From assembly GCA_947176055.1 (NCBI GenBank), contig CAMWPE010000074.1, positions 1 to 10,489 of the forward strand: DNA of 10,489 nucleotides, read 5' to 3'. The notes under the pieces are model-generated. The model searched no databases and had not been told where the DNA came from. It saw nothing but the letters and a program-made list of their open reading frames with translations. Below, piece after piece: positions 1-5,859 of this stretch. Position 1 is the first letter of the stretch; each line of letters begins with the position of its first letter. The DNA comes from an uncultured Desulfovibrio sp. GTDB taxonomy: Bacteria > Desulfobacterota > Desulfovibrionia > Desulfovibrionales > Desulfovibrionaceae. A program made the position numbers and the translations under genes.

Positions 1-900
1 GTATATAGGAAGATAAAAAAATTGTCAGATTCGATACTTGCGCTTAATAATCTTGAGTGTAAAGATTTGGTATTTATTGGATATTCAATATTCTTGGACT
101 CTTGCGCGCTACGTTTGTTCGAGATATGTTTCATTAATATTTTCAATAACCCAGGAATATCATCTCCTGGAAGCGAAAAATTTTCCTACTCATCATTCAC
201 TATGATAGTGTCATCTTCTACCTTTATGCTATGAATTTTAGATAACTCGAACTATTTTTGATCTTTATCCTCCCATAATATATGATTTTCTGTTAACAAT
301 ATTCCTTCGGAAGCGCTACCAAATACACTATCGTCTATTAAGGCTATAATTTTAGATTCATCTATACCATATCCATATTTTTTTAAAGCGTTGTTTAGTT
401 TCTTTTTTAGGTGTATTTGGAGCAAGATAAATATTGAAGTTATCTATATTAGCGGCTAGTCATTTAGAAAATAAAGTATTTTCTTTAAATGAATCATCAG
501 CTACATTATTTTCTACAGAAAAGGTTCTTACATAAATATGTTCTTTTAGTATATTATAGGGTAGAGGTAAATTTTCTGAAGTCATACTAAAATCATATTC
601 ATAATCATCATTACTCGTTATTTTTTCGCCCTTTATATCTATAGTATCAATACTGGCGAAATTTAATTTTTTTGGATCGCTCCTTTTACTATGAAACAAA
701 ATATAAGTTTCCATTAGTAAGATTCTTTCCTACGCGCTCCCAAATAGCGTGTCTTCTATTAAGGCGATAATTTTGGATTTTTCTACTCATTGGCCATGGA
801 CTCTTAACGCGTTATTTAATAATTTTTCAGGAATATCTGGAGCCAAAAAAATTTCATCGCATGAAATATTAGATTTCAATAATTTAGAATACAAAGATTT
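1..900 (-). repeat. Three diverged tandem modules (about 415 bp each) within the decayed gene
   Basis: Module 1 spans about 900-535, module 2 about 486-123, and module 3 begins near 74 and leaves the window. Equivalent lysine/arginine codons lie near 885, 465 and 53, giving a period of roughly 137-140 codons. The best nucleotide match is between plus-strand 730-790 and 307-370, where both copies carry a variant of tctattaaggcgataatttt. The modules are related mainly at protein level, so this is an old intragenic duplication and not a mobile repeat. Confidence 0.7.
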
Positions 901-918
901 ATATTCAGATTGCGCCAT
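1..918 (-). pseudogene. Decayed protein of tandem PH-like repeat modules, 3' end outside window
   Basis: The start codon at 918 is preceded by AAGGAG at 8-nt spacing, so this was once a real gene. Reading leftwards, the frame is broken by UGA at 789-787, UAG at 732-730, UGA at 462-460, a one-base frameshift in a run of seven T (plus strand, 378-384), then UAG at 254-252 and 188-186. Ignoring these, three related modules of about 137-140 codons appear, each starting with a segment like SKLLKSNI and containing a core of the type SKIIALIDDSVFGSASEGIL. That core resembles the bacterial PH-like domain found in many uncharacterised proteins (ALxDxTxFGSAxxG type); the family name is inferred from memory. 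It is much more AT-rich than its neighbours, suggesting acquisition. No signal peptide or transmembrane segment is visible. The stops align with different residues in the sister module (Gly, Ser, Leu, Leu-like, Tyr), as expected for random decay. It continues past the left edge. Confidence 0.75.
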
Positions 919-939
919 CTTATGCGCTCCTTAAAATAA

Positions 940-966
940 ATCTTAATTATATTTTTTCATTAAGAT
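940..966. other. AT-rich inverted repeat between DUF4125 gene and decayed gene
   Basis: Arms atcttaat (940-947) and attaagat (959-966) are perfect complements around an 11-nt loop. The loop contains six T on the plus strand. It lies 46 bp past the stop of the DUF4125 gene on the transcribed minus strand and just upstream of the Shine-Dalgarno of the decayed gene. It could be a weak terminator of the operon or a 5' UTR hairpin. There is no proper U-tract after it, so neither role is firm. Confidence 0.3.
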
Positions 967-989
967 ATAAATTTAAGCTGAAACGGGGG

Positions 990-998
990 ATTATATCA
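990..998 (-). promoter_or_regulatory. Extended -10 promoter element for the decayed gene
   Basis: On the minus strand this reads TGATATAAT, a TG-n-TATAAT extended -10 with a perfect hexamer. It sits 22 bp downstream of the DUF4125 start-side operon's last stop codon and 72 bp upstream of the ATG at 918. No convincing -35 is seen 17 bp upstream. It suggests that the decayed gene had its own promoter and was not part of the five-gene operon. Confidence 0.4.
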
Positions 999-1011
999 CG
1001 CCGTCCTATTT

Positions 1012-1539
1012 TTACTTTAACGGCGGCCGTCCAAGCTTTGCCGCCAGCCAATTATGACGCTTCAGGGCTAGATTTTTGTTTTGATCTCGCGCAAGTTTAA
1101 TTTCTTCGCCGTATAATTCCAGACTTTTGTCCGACAGCGTTTCCAGCTCGCATCGCAGATAATGACGAAATTTATCGGATCCGTCGCGTTTGATAATATC
1201 GGGATGCATTTTCGCGGCCTCATCCAGCCAGTTTGTTTCGGCTTTGGCTATTTCGTCCAGGAGCGGAGTTTCGTTGAGCGGCGGAATTAAATTATCCATT
1301 CGCGCGTATTTTTCCACCATGAAATTCCGTCCTGTCCGCTCCGCGTCCTTGAGATCCTGAAGATACGATTCAAGGAATGCGTTATCGTGCGCGGAATGAG
1401 TCATCAGGCGCATAAGTTTAAACACTTCCGGTCTTTGCTGACATTCGGCCGGACCGCCTTCGTTGGGCGTTGCGAGGAACATATCTAGTTCCCTCCGGAC
1501 AATTTCGTCCAGAATCGCGTCGCGCTCTTTTTCTGTCAT
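1012..1539 (-). CDS. DUF4125 family protein
   Basis: This 175-residue protein of unknown function ends the five-gene operon. It shows the pattern I associate with DUF4125: a negatively charged N-terminal helix (MTEKERDAILDEIVRRELDM), an NEGGPAECQQ segment near residues 26-35, then KLMRLMTHSAHDNAF, a YLQDL..AE..GRN block, EKYARM near residue 80 and a C-terminal YLRCELETL segment. It is mostly helical, with no signal peptide or transmembrane segment, so it should be cytoplasmic. The frame is open upstream to 1662, but the ATG at 1539 is chosen because it has AAGAGG 9 nt upstream and begins 17 bp after the TPR stop; the longer version would overlap the TPR gene by more than 100 bp with an arginine-rich non-conserved extension. 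In my recollection DUF4125 and DUF4037 proteins often travel together, which fits the neighbour at 2339-3280. Confidence 0.8.
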   Translation of the reverse strand: MTEKERDAILDEIVRRELDMFLATPNEGGPAECQQRPEVFKLMRLMTHSAHDNAFLESYLQDLKDAERTGRNFMVEKYARMDNLIPPLNETPLLDEIAKAETNWLDEAAKMHPDIIKRDGSDKFRHYLRCELETLSDKSLELYGEEIKLARDQNKNLALKRHNWLAAKLGRPPLK

Positions 1540-1556
1540 TGCATTAAGCCTCTTGT

Positions 1557-2274
1557 TTATTGTTTTGGCGAAAGCGTTTCTTCGCAGATCTCTAGATTCC
1601 TCGCGAAAGCCGCGTATTCCGGACGCGAGTCCAGACCCGCTTGCCCGTAGGAGGAGAGACATTTTTTCAGATATTTTTCCGCGTCCTTTAATTTTCCGGC
1701 GCTCAAGAGAGCGACGCCGAGATTACCCAGGGAGAAAGCGTATTCGCCCTTGTCCGGCAATGTTTCGCGCAATTCGACGGCTTGCCGGTGATATTCCGCG
1801 CCTTTTTCGGGCAGACCCCTTTCTTCAAATCCTGCCAAGATTGTTGAGACAATGGCCTATATCGCGCTTGCGGTCGACCGCTTCAAACCCGCGAATCGCT
1901 TGTAATAGGTTAGCTTCGGCCTCATTCAAGTCCCCCTTTCGATACTGGACGAGGGACAATATAAAATGGTAACGGGCCAAGGGATAAATCTCGCCTGTTC
2001 TGGCGGCGACGGTTAGAGCTTTTTTGGCTGTTTCCAGAGCCTGTTCCGGCAAGCCGGCGTCGACGAGGGTAAAACTCGCGTTGGACGCGAACAGGCTTAT
2101 TTTTGTCAGAAGACTGATATCCGCGATCCGGTCAATTATTGGGTCGGCCAAGATTTCCTTGTATATACTGGCGGCCTCGCCGAAATCTCCGGCCGCGACA
2201 AGTTTTCTCGCTCTCGCGTCTTCTTCGGCCAGCTTTTGGGCGAATCGCGTTTCGGTTAATTTATCTTTATCCAT
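1557..2274 (-). pseudogene. TPR-repeat protein interrupted by a frameshift
   Basis: Two reading frames make one TPR protein of about 239 residues. The first part (2274 down to UGA at 1827-1825, 149 residues) begins MDKDKLTETRF and holds three TPR-like helix pairs (AAGDFGEAASIYKEIL; DAGLPEQALETAKKAL; YRKGDLNEAEANLLQAI) plus the start of a fourth, CLNNLGRI. The second frame resumes at once with EERGLPEKGAEYHRQAVEL and a fifth repeat GNLGVALLSAGKLKDAEKYL, ending at 1557. In TPR motifs a Gly falls seven residues after the LG glycine; restoring two bases between 1827 and 1826 gives exactly LGRI-x-EERG, so a 2-nt deletion explains the break. A UUG at 1838 could start the second frame but has no good ribosome site. 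TPR domains bind proteins; here the partner may be an operon product. No clear Shine-Dalgarno precedes 2274; the 64-bp gap upstream holds only AT-rich sequence. A sequencing error remains possible. Confidence 0.75.
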
Positions 2275-2338
2275 ATGGGGAAAATTATATATGATATATT
2301 TTAATTATCCCGGATATTTGCCGTCTATACTTAATGGC

Positions 2339-3280
2339 TTAAGCGCCGGCTTGCGCTTCGAGCAAATTCGTCGCCTTGATCGCGGGATCTTCGACCCGGG
2401 AAATTATTTCCGGGCCATGCGTCCAGAGCCATGAGCCTGGATCGTCGCTTACTTCCATCGCCCGCAAATGAGCCGCGCAGGCCGAGCAGAAATTTTCAAT
2501 TTCTTCCGCGACCGCCAAATCCCTCTTATCCTTCAGGCGCGTCGAAGCGAGGAGATCGAGAAGCTCGGTCAGATCGCGGCCCAGGATTGGGAGGTTTCTC
2601 GCAAGACGCGGAGCGTGTTTATAAAAGGGTTTATAACGTCTATTAAAAAGATAAACCATCGATAGAGCGGCTTCGGCGAATTTCGCGGCCGCGAGGAAAG
2701 CGGCGGCTCCGTCGCAGCGCTCAAGTTGCCTGGGCAGATTATATTGGCCGGCTTGCGCCATATTCATGGCCGCGGCTGCGAGTTTTTTGAGCCAGACATC
2801 GCGGGGATAATAATCGAGAAGATGTTTCCGGCGAGCCATGAATGAATTCGCGCCGGAGTCGAAAATTTCGCCGTTTACCGCGGCCGCGAGCCGCTCTTCC
2901 GGAACACCCAGCCATTCCCTCCAGTCGCGCGGAGGATGATCCAAACCGGTGAACGAAGCGTAGTACGAGGTTACGCCCATGGGACCGACGCGGCGATCCG
3001 GAGCGAGGAAACGGGAGGGATATCCTTTGAAATCCGGCGGGAACCAGGATATGGCTTCCTCCAGTCTGGCGCGATTATTTTTGAGGATTTCGTCTTCGAG
3101 CCAGACGCAAAAACCGGCGCCAAAATCATGATCACGCGAAATATCGTCGTCGCAACCAAAGCATTCGGAACCTTCGCCCGCCAGACCGAATGTCGCTTGC
3201 GAGACCAAATCCGGAACGCGGCGCATTAAAACCGGCAGACAGTGATAATAAAATTCTCTTGCCAGTTCCATTCCTTTCAT
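2339..3280 (-). CDS. DUF4037 nucleotidyltransferase-fold protein
   Basis: This 313-residue protein matches DUF4037, an uncharacterised nucleotidyltransferase-like family. Its hallmark is at residues 35-54: GEGSECFGCDDDISRDHDFG, with GxGS followed by an Asp cluster and DHD, the layout of the metal-binding strand of Pol-beta-type nucleotidyltransferases. The C-terminal half is helical and contains LFNRRYKPFYKHAPRLARNL, like the helical domain of aminoglycoside-type nucleotidyltransferases (an analogy, not an assignment). Unlike its two upstream neighbours, the putative active-site acidic residues are present, so it could be catalytic; the substrate is unknown. No signal peptide or membrane segment. 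The ATG at 3280 lies 12 bp after the previous stop and has AGGA at 7-nt spacing; the second ATG (residue 4) has its GGA too close. The next gene begins 64 bp downstream. Confidence 0.85.
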   Translation of the reverse strand: MKGMELAREFYYHCLPVLMRRVPDLVSQATFGLAGEGSECFGCDDDISRDHDFGAGFCVWLEDEILKNNRARLEEAISWFPPDFKGYPSRFLAPDRRVGPMGVTSYYASFTGLDHPPRDWREWLGVPEERLAAAVNGEIFDSGANSFMARRKHLLDYYPRDVWLKKLAAAAMNMAQAGQYNLPRQLERCDGAAAFLAAAKFAEAALSMVYLFNRRYKPFYKHAPRLARNLPILGRDLTELLDLLASTRLKDKRDLAVAEEIENFCSACAAHLRAMEVSDDPGSWLWTHGPEIISRVEDPAIKATNLLEAQAGA

Positions 3281-3292
3281 ACGCCAATCCTG

Positions 3293-4162
3293 TTATTTCC
3301 GTAAATTTTCCCGCAGCTCTTCCAGCCGGACTTCGAAGCGATTAAGTCTATCGGAGAAATTTCTGTATTGCGCGTCGTTTTTGACGGAATACTCCTTTAT
3401 AACGCTTTCGGCCTGGATTGCCGACTTACGGGCGTTTTCCGCGGAATTAAAGATATTTATAAGCAAAGTCATATTGGAGCAAATGAGCAAAAACAGGGTG
3501 ATGGCGCCCGCGATGGAAAATATTTTTGTTTTGCTCGCGATATCGTCGTAAACTTTCTGACTTTTATTGATAGCCGCGAACACGGAGCTTTCCACCGGAC
3601 CGGTTTCGTTGATATATTTTTCGGGATTTCCGAAGGGATCGGAGTTGCGGACATAAGTTTTATCCGGCGGCAGGGTTTTGGTAAATTCGACCGCGATAAG
3701 GGGTTCGTTAAAGAAAATTTCCACTGGGCGGCTGCTGAAATTATGGATGGGGATTAATAGGCGCCCTGTAAATTGCGGATCCACTATGGGAGCGGTGCCC
3801 AAAAGCATGCCTTTCCGCACCCAGCGCGCGATGAGATTGAATCGCGCGATCATGTCGCATGGCATAACAAAAGATTCGATCGTCGTGACGAATGTCAGCG
3901 AATTTGGGGCGAGGGGAAGGCTTGTTCTTATATTGCGGTTTAAATCGGTTTCGGGACCCAGACGCTGGGTTTTCCTGACGCCATCCTCGTACCAGCAGGA
4001 AAAATTGCCAAGACGCATTTCATAGGACGCGGATTTGAGGCAGGAAGGATTCCAGGAACCTACGAGCAGTTTCTTTCGCAGGCAATACAGGATTTGCGGG
4101 GAGGATAGCATACCGTGCGGAATTTCCTCCGGCGAAAAGATCAGATCGGCGTCTTCATCCAT
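3293..4162 (-). CDS. dUTPase/dCTP-deaminase-fold protein with membrane helix and coiled coil
   Basis: Residues about 18-172 fold like dCTP deaminase/dUTPase: SYEMRLGNF near 46-54, a PNSLTFVTTIESFVMP strand pair near 86-101, NLIARWVRKGM at 109-119, and VDPQFTGRLLIPIHN at 127-141, equivalent to the IDPGWxGxIxLExxN motif. Two key features of active dCTP deaminases are altered: the SSLAR loop reads NLIAR, and the catalytic Glu of the LExxN motif is Pro138. Activity on nucleotides is therefore doubtful; a nucleotide-binding or structural role is inferred. After a linker, residues 213-237 form one hydrophobic helix (IFSIAGAITLFLLICSNMTL) followed by a charged heptad-like helix to residue 289 (coiled coil). 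Such a tail would anchor the domain to the inner membrane and permit oligomerisation. The start follows the carbamoyltransferase-like stop by 35 bp; only a weak GCGGAA-type site precedes it. Its stop is 12 bp before the DUF4037 gene. Confidence 0.8.
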   Translation of the reverse strand: MDEDADLIFSPEEIPHGMLSSPQILYCLRKKLLVGSWNPSCLKSASYEMRLGNFSCWYEDGVRKTQRLGPETDLNRNIRTSLPLAPNSLTFVTTIESFVMPCDMIARFNLIARWVRKGMLLGTAPIVDPQFTGRLLIPIHNFSSRPVEIFFNEPLIAVEFTKTLPPDKTYVRNSDPFGNPEKYINETGPVESSVFAAINKSQKVYDDIASKTKIFSIAGAITLFLLICSNMTLLINIFNSAENARKSAIQAESVIKEYSVKNDAQYRNFSDRLNRFEVRLEELRENLRK

Positions 4163-4197
4163 CTTTTTTCCGCGGAATATTTTTTACTGAGCGTTTC

Positions 4198-5076
4198 CTA
4201 TTGCAGGATCCAGTGGAGGATGCGTTTATGGACGCCTAGCCTATACCTTGCCTGGCTGGCTATTTTGTTCGCCGGACTTTGCAAAACTTTGGAGGAAACC
4301 GGAATTGAGCGCAGAGGGGAGGCGCTCAGGAGAAACTTCGCGTCCTTGTCCGCGCGAGCCAGCAATTCCATGGTTATTTTATAGGGTCCAAGCTCGGAAT
4401 CCGACAAGGGTCCCCGGAATCCGGCGTACACAAAACGACAATCCTTTACGGCGTCATCGGGTTTATCAATAAATTTCGCTGGAATTCCCAGCTCCTTGAT
4501 CCTCAATTTAATGAGGGAGGCGTCAAATTGGGATGGAATGCAGATATTCATGGAGAAGGGAAACCAGACCATGGCCTCGAGCAGGGAATAAAAGGCGCCG
4601 TTGGGACAGCCTATCCAGGCGGTTCCCACCCCTTCGAGTTCCTTCGCGCTTTTTTTCATGCATGCTATATCGGCCAGCGCGTGCGCGGGATGCGCCTCCG
4701 GACTGCCGGCGTTTATTAACGGGAAAAGGAGATCCTCGTCCTGAAAAGCCCATTGGGAAACCGGGAAGCCGTAGAGATACATGCAATCCATATAATAAGA
4801 AAACACGCCGAGCATTTCCTTCTGGAAAGCGTGCACTTCTTCGCGCCATACGCCGCCCTGATCGCCCTGATAGATCGTCGAGCCGCCCATCTGGCGGACC
4901 GCGGCGGTTACGCATAGCCTCTCCGGCAAAGACTGGCGGCTGAAGAGCAGAAGAGCGACCCTGTCGTCCATGAAATTCGAAACCATTTTCGGATGGGGGA
5001 TTCCTATCGCCTGCTCGACCAATGTCCAGCAAGTTTTTTCCCCGAGCGATTTGATAGTGACGAATGAACGCGCCAT
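4198..5076 (-). CDS. Divergent aspartate/ornithine carbamoyltransferase-like protein, probably inactive
   Basis: This 292-residue protein has the overall layout of ATCase/OTCase: an N-terminal carbamoyl-phosphate domain with FSRQSLPERL at 45-54 followed by VRQMGGSTIYQ, the HPAHALAD motif at 129-136 (family HPxQALAD), a second Rossmann-like domain starting GTAWIGCPNGA at 151-161, and the closing helix SQARYRLGVHKRIL at 274-287. The carbamoyl-phosphate site STRTR reads SLPER (49-53), losing the first Arg and both Thr; the Gln of HPxQ is His132; and the HCLP/HPLPR loop is replaced by SASPL (251-255). The normal carbamoyl transfer reaction is therefore unlikely, and I give no arg or pyr symbol. 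It opens the operon: GGAGGA stands about 6 nt before the ATG. Its 3' neighbour, a dUTPase-fold protein with altered active site, is likewise a probable pseudoenzyme. The assignment to the superfamily is firm, the function is open. Confidence 0.85.
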   Translation of the reverse strand: MARSFVTIKSLGEKTCWTLVEQAIGIPHPKMVSNFMDDRVALLLFSRQSLPERLCVTAAVRQMGGSTIYQGDQGGVWREEVHAFQKEMLGVFSYYMDCMYLYGFPVSQWAFQDEDLLFPLINAGSPEAHPAHALADIACMKKSAKELEGVGTAWIGCPNGAFYSLLEAMVWFPFSMNICIPSQFDASLIKLRIKELGIPAKFIDKPDDAVKDCRFVYAGFRGPLSDSELGPYKITMELLARADKDAKFLLSASPLRSIPVSSKVLQSPANKIASQARYRLGVHKRILHWILQ

Positions 5077-5124
5077 ATTTGTTCCTCCGCTTATCTCGCG
5101 TCCGCGCGACGTACAAGGATTAAA

Positions 5125-5153
5125 TGGACAATAGCCAAATCATTCCATACTTT
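5125..5153 (+). promoter_or_regulatory. Sigma-70-like promoter for the HAD phosphatase-metA operon
   Basis: TGGACA (5125-5130, five of six matches to the -35 consensus) is 17 bp from TACTTT (5148-5153, a poor -10). Transcription would start near 5160, giving a leader of about 40 nt before the ATG at 5203, which has GGAGGAGGG a short distance upstream. The 126-bp gap must also contain the promoter of the divergent minus-strand operon, for which I see no convincing hexamer pair. Confidence 0.35.
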
Positions 5154-5172
5154 AGCGCTCTACGCGAGCGCT
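5154..5172. promoter_or_regulatory. Perfect 7-bp inverted repeat in the divergent promoter region
   Basis: AGCGCTC and GAGCGCT flank the 5-nt spacer TACGC. It directly follows the proposed -10 of the plus-strand operon, covering the expected start site. This position suits an operator for a dimeric regulator controlling one or both divergent operons, or a hairpin in the leader RNA. There is no T-run, so it is not a terminator. Confidence 0.4.
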
Positions 5173-5202
5173 GTCCATAACGGGCGCCGGAGGAGGGAAA
5201 GA

Positions 5203-5841
5203 ATGAAAGGCCTGATCTTTGATCTTGACGGCACATTGCTAAACACTCTGGGCGATATAGGAAAAGCCTGCAATCATACTCTCGCCAAAAACGGTTATCC
5301 CGTCCATGAAATCCCCGCCTACCGTAAAATGGTTGGCTCGGGTTTTGAAAAACTGATCGAAAGAGCTCTTGGGTTTAGACCGGAAAATCTCGCCGCGCTG
5401 GTCGGCGAAACGAGGAGCTATTACAGGGAGCATATGACGGAGGATACGGCGCCATATCCAGAAATGACCGAAGCGCTGATCACGCTCCGCGACAAAGGAG
5501 TAAAACTGGCCGTTCTTTCCAATAAGCCGGACGAATTGAGCAAGATTCTGATAGCGAAGTATTTTCCGGAGATAAAGTTCGAAGCGGTTGTCGGCGCTAT
5601 CGAGGACATTCCTCTGAAACCGGATCCTTCCAGTCTTGAAAAACTCCTCGCTCAAATGAATCTTCCGCGGGATGAAGCGGCTTATTGCGGCGACAGCGAC
5701 GTGGATATGTTGACCGCTAAAAACGCCGGCGTAGCCGGGATAGGAGCGGGCTGGGGTTTTCGCGGAGCTGACGAGCTTGTTCGCGCGGGAGCCGCGCGCG
5801 TCTGTACAAGTCCCAGAGAATTGTTATTGTTAGCTTATTGA
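5203..5841 (+). CDS. gph: HAD-family phosphatase, phosphoglycolate phosphatase type
   Basis: This 212-residue cytoplasmic HAD hydrolase matches phosphoglycolate phosphatase (Gph), which removes phosphate from 2-phosphoglycolate arising in DNA repair and glycolate metabolism. Motif I is FDLDGTLLNT, with nucleophile Asp7 and acid/base Asp9; motif II is LSNKP with Ser106; the conserved lysine is Lys139 in LKPDP; motif III is CGDSDVDM with Asp164 and Asp168. The helical cap lies between about residues 15 and 85. Length and motif spacing are normal for the family. The usual Asp of DGTLxDS is Asn14 here, a variant I believe is seen in some lineages. The start has a GGAGG site. Substrate choice within this superfamily cannot be read from motifs, so other phosphatase activities are possible. 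It is 18 bp ahead of metA with no terminator, so the two are likely cotranscribed. Confidence 0.8.
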   Translation: MKGLIFDLDGTLLNTLGDIGKACNHTLAKNGYPVHEIPAYRKMVGSGFEKLIERALGFRPENLAALVGETRSYYREHMTEDTAPYPEMTEALITLRDKGVKLAVLSNKPDELSKILIAKYFPEIKFEAVVGAIEDIPLKPDPSSLEKLLAQMNLPRDEAAYCGDSDVDMLTAKNAGVAGIGAGWGFRGADELVRAGAARVCTSPRELLLLAY

Positions 5842-5859
5842 GTTAACGCGGATAAAACT

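Noticed and set aside
22..234. 70-codon plus-strand frame near the left edge
   Set aside because: It is antisense to the decayed repeat gene, whose protein pattern is clearly on the minus strand; no ribosome site precedes it.
1..918. Alternative genetic code or stop recoding to explain the in-frame UGA and UAG codons
   Set aside because: Aligned to the sister modules, the stops replace different residues (Gly, Ser, Leu, Leu-like, Tyr), the flanking genes contain no internal UGA or UAG, and a frameshift is also present; random decay fits better.
1540..1662. N-terminal extension of the DUF4125 protein
   Set aside because: It would overlap the TPR gene, is rich in Arg/Ser without family similarity, and a better ribosome site sits before the ATG at 1539.
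4533..5116. Long open frames on both strands overlapping the carbamoyltransferase-like gene (4533-4943 plus, 4523-5116 minus)
   Set aside because: Low-complexity Arg/Pro/Gly-rich translations, typical of shadow frames in this GC-rich coding segment.
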